From Streptomyces sp. LX-29 (lineage in GTDB: Bacteria > Actinomycetota > Actinomycetes > Streptomycetales > Streptomycetaceae): a stretch of 64,000 nucleotides of DNA. This document shows positions 36,858-45,700 of this stretch, one piece after another (position 1 is the first letter of the stretch; each line of letters opens with the position of its first letter). Location: assembly GCF_029541745.1 (NCBI RefSeq), contig NZ_CP089746.1, forward strand, positions 3,100,001 through 3,164,000. The letters are read 5' to 3'. Below the pieces are notes generated by a model. The model was not told the origin of the DNA and searched no databases. It worked only from the letters and a program-made list of their open reading frames with translations. The translations under genes and the position numbers were made by a program.

Positions 36858-38477
36858 TCAGCGGGCCCGTGCCACCCGGCCCTCGTCCCACACCGGCTCC
36901 GGCACCTCCCGCACCCGCCCGTCCGCGCCGAAGACGAGACAGCGGTCGAAGGAGCGGGCGAACCAGCGGTCGTGGGTGACGGCGAGCACCGTGCCCTCGT
37001 AGCGCTCCAGCCCCTCCTGGAGGGCCTCGGCGCTCTCCAGGTCGAGGTTGTCGGTCGGCTCGTCGAGCAGCAGCGCGGTGGTGCCGGCCAGCTCCAGCAG
37101 CAGGATCTGGAAGCGGGCCTGCTGCCCGCCGGAGAGCTTCTCGAAGGGCTGGTCGCCCTGGCGCTCCAGCTCGTACCGGCGCAGCGCGCTCATCGCGGCG
37201 CCCCGGTCCTTGGCGTGCTCGGTCCACAGGATGTCCACCAGGGTGCGGCCGAGCAGCTCCGGGTGGGCGTGGGTCTGCGCGAAGTGACCGGGCACCACGC
37301 GGGCGCCGAGCTTCCACTCCCCGGTGTGGGCGACGTCCTCTCCGGCCAGCAACCGGAGGAAGTGGGACTTGCCGGAGCCGTTGCTGCCCAGGACCGCGAC
37401 CCGCTCCCCGTAGAAGACCTCCAGGTCGAAGGGGCGCATCAGCCCGGTCAGCTCCAGGCCCCGGCAGGTGACCGCCCGCACGCCGGTGCGCCCGCCGCGC
37501 AGCCGCATCCGGATGTCCTGCTCCCGCGGCGGCTCCTGCGGCGGCCCGGCCTCCTCGAACTTCCGCAGCCGGGTCTGGGCGGCCTGGTAGCGGGAGGCCA
37601 TGCCGTCGTTGTAGGCGGCCTTCTGCTTCAGGGTGAACACCAGCTTCTTCAGCCGCGCGTGCTCCTCGTCCCAGCGGCGCCGCAGCTCCTCGAAGCGGGC
37701 GAAGCGCTCCTTGCGGGCCTGGTGGTAGGTGGCGAAGCCGCCGCCGTGCACCCAGACGTCGCTGCCGGCCGGGCTCGGCTCCACGCTGATGATCTTCTCG
37801 GCGGAGCGGGCGAGCAGCTCGCGGTCGTGCGAGACGAAGAGCACGGTCTTGCGGGTCTCCCGGAGCCGCTCCTCCAGCCACCGCTTGCCGGGGACGTCGA
37901 GATAGTTGTCCGGCTCGTCCAGCAGCAGCACCTGGTCGGTGCCGCGCAGCAGCGACTCCAGGACCAGCCGCTTCTGCTCGCCCCCGGAGAGCGTGCGCAC
38001 CTGCCGCCACTGGGCCCGCTCGTACGGGACGCCGAGCGCGGCCATGGTGCACATGTCCCAGGTCGTCTCGGCCTCGTACCCCCGGACCTCGGCCCAGTCG
38101 GCGAGCGCCTGCGCGTACTGGAGCTGGGCGGCCTCGTCGTCGACCGTCATGATCGCGTGCTCGGCGCGGTCGACGGCGGCCGCGGCGGCCCGGATCCGCG
38201 GCTGGGCCACGGAGACGAGCAGGTCGCGCACGGTCCGCTCGTCCCGTACGGACCCCACGAACTGCGGCATCACCCCGAGCCCGCCGCTGACCGTGACCGA
38301 GCCGCCGTGCGGCTGGAGCTCCCCCGCGATGAGCCGCAACAGGGTGGTCTTGCCGGCGCCGTTCGCCCCGACGAGCGCCACCGCCGCGCCCTCGCCCACC
38401 CGGAACGACACGTCGCCGAGCAGCACCCGGCCGTCCGGAAGGTAGTACTCCAGGTGTCCCGCCTCCACATGCCCCAT
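36858..38477 (-). CDS. ABC-F family ATPase
   Basis: A soluble protein with two ABC domains and no membrane part; ABC-F proteins act on the ribosome, either in translation or antibiotic protection. 539 aa. Domain 1: Walker A GANGAGKTT, signature LSGGEQKRL, Walker B VLLLDEPDNYLD. A charged helical linker (HQARKERFARFEELRRRWDE) follows. Domain 2: GSNGSGKSH (the usual final Thr/Ser is His), LSGGQQARF, ALLLDEPTDNLD. Start MGHVEAGHLEYYLPDG was chosen as the family N-terminus; an upstream ATG would overlap the divergent gene. Which ribosome state it acts on is unknown. Confidence 0.92.
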   Translation of the reverse strand: MGHVEAGHLEYYLPDGRVLLGDVSFRVGEGAAVALVGANGAGKTTLLRLIAGELQPHGGSVTVSGGLGVMPQFVGSVRDERTVRDLLVSVAQPRIRAAAAAVDRAEHAIMTVDDEAAQLQYAQALADWAEVRGYEAETTWDMCTMAALGVPYERAQWRQVRTLSGGEQKRLVLESLLRGTDQVLLLDEPDNYLDVPGKRWLEERLRETRKTVLFVSHDRELLARSAEKIISVEPSPAGSDVWVHGGGFATYHQARKERFARFEELRRRWDEEHARLKKLVFTLKQKAAYNDGMASRYQAAQTRLRKFEEAGPPQEPPREQDIRMRLRGGRTGVRAVTCRGLELTGLMRPFDLEVFYGERVAVLGSNGSGKSHFLRLLAGEDVAHTGEWKLGARVVPGHFAQTHAHPELLGRTLVDILWTEHAKDRGAAMSALRRYELERQGDQPFEKLSGGQQARFQILLLELAGTTALLLDEPTDNLDLESAEALQEGLERYEGTVLAVTHDRWFARSFDRCLVFGADGRVREVPEPVWDEGRVARAR

Positions 38478-38535
38478 AGAACGGGATTGTGATGGTGCGC
38501 CGTAGTCCCCACCAACAGGTTTTAAGATGCGCGCC

Positions 38536-39471
38536 ATGAGCTTTGGGCATGGGGGGCCGTACGGGCCTGGAGGTTCTCAGCCGCATTCGCAACCGCCGGG
38601 GATGCCGCCGTCACCGGGCGCACCGGCACCGGGGACGCCGTCGTCGGGGTCACCGTCATCGGGGACACCGTCGGGGACACCCGACTGGGCCGCTCTCGCG
38701 GACGACACCGAGCGCCGCGGCCGGCGCAGGCGCTGGCTGACGGTCGGCGGGGGCGTGCTGGCGGCGGGCGCGGTGGCGGCGATCGTCGCCACCGCGATCG
38801 TGGCCAGCGGCGACGACAAGGACACGACCGGCTCGTCGGCGGGCCCGACCGCACCCGCCAAGGAGCTCCCCGCCGAATCCCCCACCCCCGAGCCGACCTT
38901 CTCCAACGTCGCCCCGCCGGCCCCGCTGGAGCCGCTCGACATCATCTCCGACAAGAAGCTCGACAAGGCGCCGCTCCGCGCGGCGTCCCTGTTCCCCGAG
39001 AAGAAGGCCGCGTCCAACGGCCGCGCCTACATCAGGGGCGCCACGGCCGCCACGACGAACTGCGCCTCGGCCGCCCGCGGCGGCCTGGGCCCCGCCCTGA
39101 CGAACAACGGCTGCCGCCACCTTCTCCGCGCCACCTACGAGAAGGACGGCGTGGCGGTGACGGTCGGCATCGCCGTCTTCGACACCCCGGCCGCCGCCGA
39201 GAAGGCCAAGTCCCAGGCGACCCCGGGCGTGATCTCCCTCCCCGGCGAGGGAGTCCCCGACTTCTGCCGCGGCCCGGCCTGCCGCTCCAGCGCCAACGCC
39301 ATCGGCCGCTACGCCTACTTCACCACCACGGGCTACACCAACGGCAAGGCCGTCACCACCAAGGACACAGCCCCCCTGGAGGCGGGCCGCGACCTGTCCG
39401 ACTACGCCTTCCGCCGCATCCTGGCCCGAGGAGAGAGCCAGGCCCGAGCGGCGGCTTCGGCGGGGGCGTAG
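38536..39471 (+). CDS. Membrane-anchored protein with Pro-rich N-terminus
   Basis: 311 aa. A Pro/Gly/Ser-rich cytosolic head (about 1-55), one helix (VGGGVLAAGAVAAIVATAIV), then an extracytoplasmic domain with four cysteines (TNCAS, NGCRH, FCRG, ACRSS). Typical of Streptomyces single-pass proteins of unknown role. An ATG three codons upstream (38527) is also possible. Divergent from the ABC-F gene. Confidence 0.83.
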   Translation: MSFGHGGPYGPGGSQPHSQPPGMPPSPGAPAPGTPSSGSPSSGTPSGTPDWAALADDTERRGRRRRWLTVGGGVLAAGAVAAIVATAIVASGDDKDTTGSSAGPTAPAKELPAESPTPEPTFSNVAPPAPLEPLDIISDKKLDKAPLRAASLFPEKKAASNGRAYIRGATAATTNCASAARGGLGPALTNNGCRHLLRATYEKDGVAVTVGIAVFDTPAAAEKAKSQATPGVISLPGEGVPDFCRGPACRSSANAIGRYAYFTTTGYTNGKAVTTKDTAPLEAGRDLSDYAFRRILARGESQARAAASAGA

Positions 39472-39577
39472 GGGGCGGACGCGGGGCCAGGCCTATGGAA
39501 GAGTCTCCCAGCGCTGATCCGTGGTTGTTGCCGTCGCTACTGCCGTCAGGAGACGCGGCCAGCGGCGCGAAGGCCTG

Positions 39578-39853
39578 CTACTGCCATGCGCCGGCTTCCG
39601 CGCGGAGGGTGGCACGGGTGGTGCGGTGGTAGAAGTCGTGGCCGGTCTGGGCGCAGTGTTCGGCGATCCAGCGTGTCAGTTCATCCTCGGTGTGCACTTC
39701 GCCGGAGGTGGCGCCGCAGTCATGGTCTTCGCCGGTGACGCAGACGGCCTCGAAGGTGGGCAGGGTCATGGGGTCCACGACGGCGGTTACGTGGTACTCG
39801 CGAAAGCGGTAGCGCCTCCGGGACGGCGCACTGGTGCTGGTGACGTCAGGCAT
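39578..39853 (-). CDS. Small conserved protein (DUF7848-like)
   Basis: 91 aa. YRFREYHVTAVVDPMTLPTF, then EDHDCGATSG and WIAEHCAQTGHDFYHRTTRA. Two Cys and several His are spaced as in a small metal-binding fold; the pattern recalls short Streptomyces proteins encoded beside XRE regulators. It overlaps the 123-aa gene by 8 nt. Confidence 0.75.
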   Translation of the reverse strand: MPDVTSTSAPSRRRYRFREYHVTAVVDPMTLPTFEAVCVTGEDHDCGATSGEVHTEDELTRWIAEHCAQTGHDFYHRTTRATLRAEAGAWQ

Positions 39854-40217
39854 GCTCGGCCGCCTCTTCCTGTGGGTCCGGGATGCGCTGTCCGCGCGAC
39901 TCAGCCACCTGGAGGGCGTCAGTGAGGGCCTCGGCCAGCCGGGAGGCCAGCCAGCGGTACTCGGTGGCCGACAGTGCTCGTGCGCCGGGGGCCAGGACTT
40001 CGCGGGCGCGTTCCAGGAGTTCCTCGCCCATGCCGAGTTGGACGGCTTCGATGCTGTCGGCGAGCGTGGACAGGTAGCCCCTGCCGTCGGTGCTCAGGTA
40101 GCAGGGGCGCCCGTCCGGCGTGGTCCACGGCAGTAAGCGGGGGCCGGCCAAGCCCATCGCCGCGTCGTACAGTTCGCGGCGTCGCATGCTGTCCGCGTCG
40201 CTCCTGGGCTTGGTCAC
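39846..40217 (-). CDS. Conserved hypothetical protein, partner of the XRE regulator
   Basis: 123 aa. Contains GPRLLPWTTPDGRPCYLSTD and helical LADSIEAVQLGMGEELLERA. GTG 40217 was chosen for a nearby GGGGG; ATG 40187 is the alternative. It lies 125 nt downstream of the XRE gene and overlaps the 91-aa gene, so the three probably form one operon. Function unknown. Confidence 0.7.
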   Translation of the reverse strand: MTKPRSDADSMRRRELYDAAMGLAGPRLLPWTTPDGRPCYLSTDGRGYLSTLADSIEAVQLGMGEELLERAREVLAPGARALSATEYRWLASRLAEALTDALQVAESRGQRIPDPQEEAAEHA

Positions 40218-40342
40218 CGTGCACCCCCGGCTGGGTCGCTGACAGGACACGGTGACCGTAGCCGTCTGGGTGTTCGTCACTCCACGTGAGGAACACGGCA
40301 GTTCCCGACGCTTGGCCTGCGAACTACCACGCTGCGTGGCGG

Positions 40343-41590
40343 CTATCCGACGACGTCGAGGAAGGCGGCCATGTCCCGCATCTCGGACGTCAGGGTGCGC
40401 TTGCGCATGCTCAAGATCTCCTGCATGGTCTCGGCAGCCGAGTTCTGGTGCCTGAGCCATTCAGGGGCGGCTGCTCGGACGCGGGTCAGTTCGTCCATCG
40501 CCGCTGACAGGTCCCCGGTGCGGGTGTGTGCCCGCGCGACGTCGAGAGTGAAGCGGTTCCCGTCGTTCGTACTGGGCCTGCCCAGGCGCTTCCACGCCCT
40601 GGGCGACAGAGCCTCTTCTTCGTCTACCTTGCGTAGTACTGCGCGGGCGTCCCCGATGACCATGGAGTCTTCGAGTGCCTTCATGGCTGCGGTGACTGGT
40701 CCGAAGACGGACCAGTGCTGGGAGATGTTGCAATGCGCGGTGCCGACGGCGGTTGCCGCCACCCGCGCCGCCTTGCGGTACTCCTTGGCTTCGTCAGGGC
40801 GGTTGTTCCGGGCAGCTGCGGCTGCGGCCTCCATCGCCAGACCGCCCCACACCGCGTAGTGGTCCGGCTCGGCCCCAGTGATCGCCGGCTCGATCGCGTC
40901 CATGCTCTCGGCAGCGATCCGTTCCGCCTCGTCCAGCCGGCCCTGACGCAGCAGCAGAAAGCACATGCCGCCGACGCCCGAGCCTGCCGCGAGCATGCCC
41001 CCGCCTTGCTTGGCATCCGCGATGGCACCGCTCAGGGCCACATACGCGATGTCGTACTGCCTCACCTGCGTGAGATAGGTGCCAGCCGCACGCAGCGCCT
41101 CGGCCCGGGCAAGCAGGGCTTGTCGGTGCTCGTCTCCGCTGCCGTAGTAGGCCACGGCCAGGGAGGCATCGCGCAGCAGGCCCGGAAGCTGGGCGGCAAC
41201 GCTCTTGTAGCTGTCGGAGAAGTACAGCTCCCGCACGTCTCGTACCGCTCGACTGAAGGAACGTAGGTTCGGTTCATCGCCTGCGACTTCGGCGTCCTGG
41301 TCCGCGAGCCCGACGGCTGGGGTGAGCACGGCGCGAAGCTGGATCAGATTGCGCCGGTTCGGCTCCTCGCTCCGCCCTATGGGCTCCGGGGCATCTGACG
41401 CCACCAGCGTTGCCGTGGTCACGTCCAGTGCACGGGCGAGGGTGTGCAGCGTCTCCATGCGGACTGTTCCGCCCTGCTCCACCTTGCGCACCGTGCCCGG
41501 TGACACGCCTGCGGCGTGGGCCAGTTCCTCCTGGCTCAGCCCGGCCCGACGCCGGTACTTGCGGACGTTGTCGGCCAGCTCCGTAGTCAT
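40343..41590 (-). CDS. XRE family HTH regulator with TPR-like domain
   Basis: 415 aa. Classical XRE DNA-binding domain at about residues 1-65 (YRRRAGLSQEELAHAAGVSP, GTVRKVEQGG). The remainder is helical repeats (GGMCFLLLRQGRLDEAERIA; AAAAAARNNRPDEAKEYRKA) as in TPR regulators. It is the counterpart of the 468-aa regulator at 11965 in a similar small-protein setting. Its start lies close to the integrase remnant. Confidence 0.9.
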   Translation of the reverse strand: MTTELADNVRKYRRRAGLSQEELAHAAGVSPGTVRKVEQGGTVRMETLHTLARALDVTTATLVASDAPEPIGRSEEPNRRNLIQLRAVLTPAVGLADQDAEVAGDEPNLRSFSRAVRDVRELYFSDSYKSVAAQLPGLLRDASLAVAYYGSGDEHRQALLARAEALRAAGTYLTQVRQYDIAYVALSGAIADAKQGGGMLAAGSGVGGMCFLLLRQGRLDEAERIAAESMDAIEPAITGAEPDHYAVWGGLAMEAAAAAARNNRPDEAKEYRKAARVAATAVGTAHCNISQHWSVFGPVTAAMKALEDSMVIGDARAVLRKVDEEEALSPRAWKRLGRPSTNDGNRFTLDVARAHTRTGDLSAAMDELTRVRAAAPEWLRHQNSAAETMQEILSMRKRTLTSEMRDMAAFLDVVG

Positions 41591-41670
41591 CCGCTCACCA
41601 CCTCCAGCGCCACGGTACGCCGGACGGGCGCATCAATCGGTGGCTATCCGGCAGGTACCCGCCAGGGAGC

Positions 41671-41908
41671 GATCGCATCCGGTTCCACGACCTCCGCCAT
41701 TCGACCGCCATCCTCCTCCTGGAACAAGACGTTCGACCTTGTCGCGGTCAAGGAGCTGTTGGGCCACCCCCATATCAGCGTCACCGCCACCGTGTGCATC
41801 CACGTCCGGCTCCACCTCCCGCGTCAAGCCATCAACGCCCTGGGCGACGCTCTCGGCCCGAACGGCAACAGGCCCGAGGACCCGCCCGTCGCGGCGACCG
41901 TCCGCTGA
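41671..41908 (+). pseudogene. Frameshifted 3' remnant of a tyrosine recombinase (integrase)
   Basis: The catalytic block DRIRFHDLRHSTAILLLEQ reads in one frame to about 41735. The continuation DLVAVKELLGHPHISVTATV reads in another and ends in HLPRQAINALGDALG. A one-base shift near 41735-41745 separates them. In the second part the nucleophile position normally read as ...T..YAHV is CIHV, so the catalytic Tyr is lost. Nothing of the N-terminal half is found upstream. It marks a former phage or integrative-element junction. Confidence 0.82.
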
Positions 41909-41929
41909 CGTTGCCGTCACCGTTGCCAT

Positions 41930-41977
41930 CAAACGCCTCTGGGGCCCACCGCAAGCGGTGGGCCCCAGAGGCGTTTG
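41930..41977. terminator. Very strong hairpin with 23-bp perfect arms
   Basis: CAAACGCCTCTGGGGCCCAC plus CGC, then AA, then the exact complement. It lies 21 nt past the integrase remnant stop, where Streptomyces integrase genes often have a terminator. Confidence 0.85.
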
Positions 41978-42344
41978 GCCCAGAATGAAAGCCGCAGACT
42001 TTGCGAATCCAAGCAACCCATGCGGCGAATCGCGGACCCGTCAAGAGTTGCCCCGCGCCTTAATCCATGCGCGCTCAAATTCTTCTGAGTCGACCAGCTC
42101 AGCGCCGAATTCTTACTGACTGGAAATTCCTCGAGTGACCGAACTGGAATCTCCGAGAGTCCAACGTTCGCAGTTTCGTGACTTTCATCGGCCACTCGGA
42201 CCAGGCCATCCCGATAGAGCTACATCTTCCGGGTCTCGCAGCCTTCGCCGCCAAGCTCACTGAGATGCAGCACGGGATCATCGGCCAAGTCGCGTTCCCA
42301 CGTGAACTTGAAGCACCTCACCCATAACCCCTCCCGGAGCTTAG
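41978..42344. other. AT-richer region with probable gene remnants
   Basis: GC content drops below the surroundings. No intact gene is seen; a short frame at 42139-42327 is listed as a possible remnant. The rest shows nothing. Confidence 0.5.
42139..42327 (+). pseudogene. Possible remnant of an immunity-type gene
   Basis: An open frame without a start shortly after a stop at 42136. It reads protein-like at its end (FIGHSDQAIPIELHLPGLAA, then EMQHGIIGQVAFPRELEAPH). The even composition and position near a polymorphic toxin suggest a decayed gene's 3' end; no family was recognised. Confidence 0.35.
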
Positions 42345-42767
42345 CTAAGTGCCGACTCGATCCAAAACATCCAAGTCACCCTCGAAGGAGACCACCACAA
42401 TCCACGCCCGATCCTCTGCGAGGAAGTAGTGATGCTCCGGCACCTCAAGAAGTGCAGCCGTAACCGAAGCAGCCTCACCCTCAGTAAAACGCACACCGTA
42501 GGGCGAAAGCCCGTCTCCCACATGCTCGACTGCAGAGCCTGGCCTGATTCGTGCACAGATTTCTCTGGATGCACTCACTGCGAGCAGCTGCTCATCATCG
42601 ATTCTCCAATGCTTATGCATCCCACTCGCGCGACGCCAATCGATCTTCCCTCCCGCGAAAGGGAAATGGAGCTCCAGCCAATCGAATACATCTGACGCGC
42701 TTGTTTTGCCCAGGCCAGCTAGAGGCGGCACGGAAAATACCTCCTCTTCCCAGTAATCACCAGACAA
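42345..42767 (-). CDS. Probable immunity protein for the adjacent RHS toxin
   Basis: 140 aa, acidic and cytosolic. It begins 12 nt after the toxin stop, in the same frame. The start is TTG 42767 with GGAGG six nt upstream; the nearby ATG 42772 is out of frame and too close to that site. Sequence includes DYWEEEVFSVPPLAGLG, FDWLELHFPFAGGKIDWR and a C-terminal AEDRAWIVVVSFEGDLDVL. No family recognised. Position, small size and coupling to a C-terminal toxin domain are the usual marks of a cognate immunity gene; the pairing is inference. Confidence 0.8.
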   Translation of the reverse strand: MSGDYWEEEVFSVPPLAGLGKTSASDVFDWLELHFPFAGGKIDWRRASGMHKHWRIDDEQLLAVSASREICARIRPGSAVEHVGDGLSPYGVRFTEGEAASVTAALLEVPEHHYFLAEDRAWIVVVSFEGDLDVLDRVGT

Positions 42768-42779
42768 ACCATTCCTCCA

Positions 42780-45700
42780 TCAACCGCATCCGTGCAGACC
42801 CTGAAGCTTCGTCACGGTCGCCTCGGTGGCATTGAACTGGAAGTGCGGACCCTTCTCCTTGCCTGCCCACACATTGATGTGAGCCCCACTTCGATCGTCG
42901 AATTCGATCCGGAATCCCGCCTTTCCGTTAGCCGTCTGCATGCCGACGGGCTTACCTCTGATCGTCCCGAACTTGCCCAGCGTCACCTTTTCAGCTTTGA
43001 ATCCGCGAGAAATCAGCCAATCCAGAGCCTGATTCCGCGCCTGATTGAAGTCATCGGTGACAGGCTCGCCGCCATCATTGTGCACCAGTACTGGCGTAGC
43101 CCCAGCCAACACATAGTACGTGTGAAGGTCATCGACGGTCAGATTGTGCGTACGCTGCCGCTTCTCGAAGTGGCGCGCCCCCTTGACGCTGACGGTATCG
43201 CCCTCAGAGGTCCGCAGCGTCATGCCCGGCTCGAGGTCGCCGGCGTCCACCCACTCACCCGCGGACGGGCTCCAGAAGGGGTGGTGGTCGGTGGCGATGA
43301 TGGAGGCTTCACCGGATTCGGTGGCGATCGTGAGATCCGTGAAGTCTTTGTCGTCTTCGGTGACGATGGTCGCCACGACTTCGCGAGTTGTGGTCTCGCC
43401 GGTTTCCGGATCGGTGGCGGTGACCTTGTCGCCTACCTCGACATCCTCGATGTTCTTACGGGTGCCGCCAGCGAGAAGGACATCGGCACCGGGTAGGAAG
43501 CTGTCGCACGAACCTCTCTTCTTGCTCCGGCCGGTGGCCGCGTCGGCTGCGGCGCCGATGCCACGGGCCGCGAGTCTCGCCTTGTTGAGCCCGACCATGT
43601 CGACGCCGGCCTGAGCACAAGCGTCTCCGCTGCGGGTGCTGTAACAGTCGGCGATGCTCATGAGCGGTATGGCCGCCTTGAACGTAGCCTTGGCGACGGC
43701 CATCCACGCGGGGTCGTCCTTGTAGGCGTTTTCCCGGGTCCGCTCCTCGGCCAGCGCGTCGACATCGGCTCCGTAGCCCAGCGACATTTTGCCGCCTCTA
43801 AGGCCACTCCGATATTCCATCCTGGCGAGTTCCCCGGCATCGGGGGCGAGCTTCTTCGCCTTTCCCTGAACACTCGCCGAGATACTCCGCTGACTGAGCC
43901 ATATGGACGTCTGCGGATGGTACGCGACATAGCGCACCACCTTCGAAGCCGCGCGAGTCGCCCTCTCGAAGCCAGCCTTGGCCCGATCGAATATGCCGCC
44001 TAGACCGCCACCGAAAAGCAATCCAGTCGGATCCGAGAAAGTGAGCGGATTGTTGTTGCTGTAGGCATAACCGTTGACCTGCTGCGGATCGGCGACATCC
44101 AGAACCGGATCGACGGAGATGAATCGACCGATCCCGGGGTCGTACTCACGGGCTCCGAGATGGGTCAGACCGGTGGTGGTGTCGATGGTCCCCCCGACGA
44201 ATCCCTTCATGCCGGGCCAGGTCTTCGGTTGATCTCCCCGCGTCGCGCCGAACGGCGCGGTTCGTCGCTGGGACAGCTCGAACGACGGACCGTCGACGGC
44301 GAGCTGGGCGGTGCCGTGGTGGTCAGCGAGGGTGAGCGAGACCTTGTCGTCGTCGCCGCGCACGGCCTGGTTGCCGCCGCCGAGATCGGCGTAGCGCGTT
44401 GCCTTCGGCTTGGTGGCGCCCTTGGCGAGAGTGAGCTCGGTGTGGCCGAGGTAGAGAGTGGTCTCGGTGGGGGTCCGGCCGATGAGGCGGGTGCCGTCCG
44501 CGTCGTAGAGGTAGGACGTCGTCGTGGTGGTGCCGCCCGCCTTCTTGGTCACCTTCGCCAGGTGGCCCTCCACGTCCCAGGAGAGGTCTTCCTGATCGCC
44601 ACCCATCGTCCGGGTCTTCGTGTTGCCGACCTCGTCGTAGGTGTACCTGTCCAGGGCGTCACCAGCAGGTCCCCGCGTCGTCACCGAGCTCAGAGCGTGC
44701 GGCTTCGGCTTACCCGCTGGCGGGTAGTCGTACGTCCGCACCGTGTTCTTGGCGGTGTCGCCCGAAGGGTCGTGGTGCGTTTCGGTGCGGCGGTTGCCGA
44801 CCTTGTCGTAGGTGTACGAGAGCCAGTACGGGGCGGGGCCGCCGATCCCGTCGGCGGGAGGTGCGCTGGAGCAGGTCTTCGTCGGCTGGGTCCAGGCTTC
44901 CGTGAGACGCCGCAGATAGTCGTAGGCGAAACACTGGGTGTCGGTGCCTGAGCGGGAGGTGTCGGAGACCGAAGTGACGTTGCCGATCTGGTCGTAGCCG
45001 TAGGTGGCGAACTGGTCGACGCCCGGAACGTCCTGGCGGTCCACACGACTCGTCGACAGCCGCTGAGTGCCCCACTCGTAGGTGTTGGTCACCCAGGTCT
45101 TCCTGCCGCCCATGCTGGTGCCGCCGAGTTCGTACTGCAGCGGCTTGCCGGTCAGGCTGTAGGCGGTGGTGGCCGTCATCCCGTCACCGTCGGTGACCTT
45201 GATGGGGCGCTGGGTCCTGTCCTCGTACTCGTAGCCGAGGCCGCCACCGGCCAGGGAGCCCGCCGCGGAGTACTCGGTGCCCCGCACCAGTCCGTTGGCG
45301 TAGTAGTCGCTTCCGGCCTTGTACGTACCCGCCAGCGCGCCTTCCTTCTCGGGGATGACGATCGCCGTCTTCGTGGGACGGTACAGCCGGTCGTACTCCG
45401 TGATCTGGCTGCTGTACGCGGCTCCGTCCACATAGCGGATGGCCTCCGTCAGTTGCCCCTTCGCCCCGTTGACGGTGTCGTAGACCCACTTCGCGCGCGG
45501 CTTGCCGCTCGGCTCCCCGTCACGCGCTTCCGTGCGTCGACCCAGGTCGTCGTAGACGTAGGCGACAGAGGAGTCGCGCGCGTCGGAGGTGAGGGTCAGC
45601 TCTCCCCGGTCGTTGTACGTGCTGCTCGTCGTGCCCCTGTCCGGGTCGCGCTGTTCGATCTGACGACCCAGCTGGTCGTAGGAGAACGCCCAGAAGTTGC

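Noticed and set aside
40218..40296. Minus-strand frame beginning MFLTWSDEHPDGYGHRV between the XRE gene and its partner
   Set aside because: It starts plausibly but quickly runs out of phase with the convincing 123-aa gene. It could be a tiny peptide, but evidence is insufficient.
41929..42195. 88-aa minus-strand frame near the integrase remnant
   Set aside because: Its last part is made by the terminator hairpin, and no ribosome site or recognisable motif supports it.
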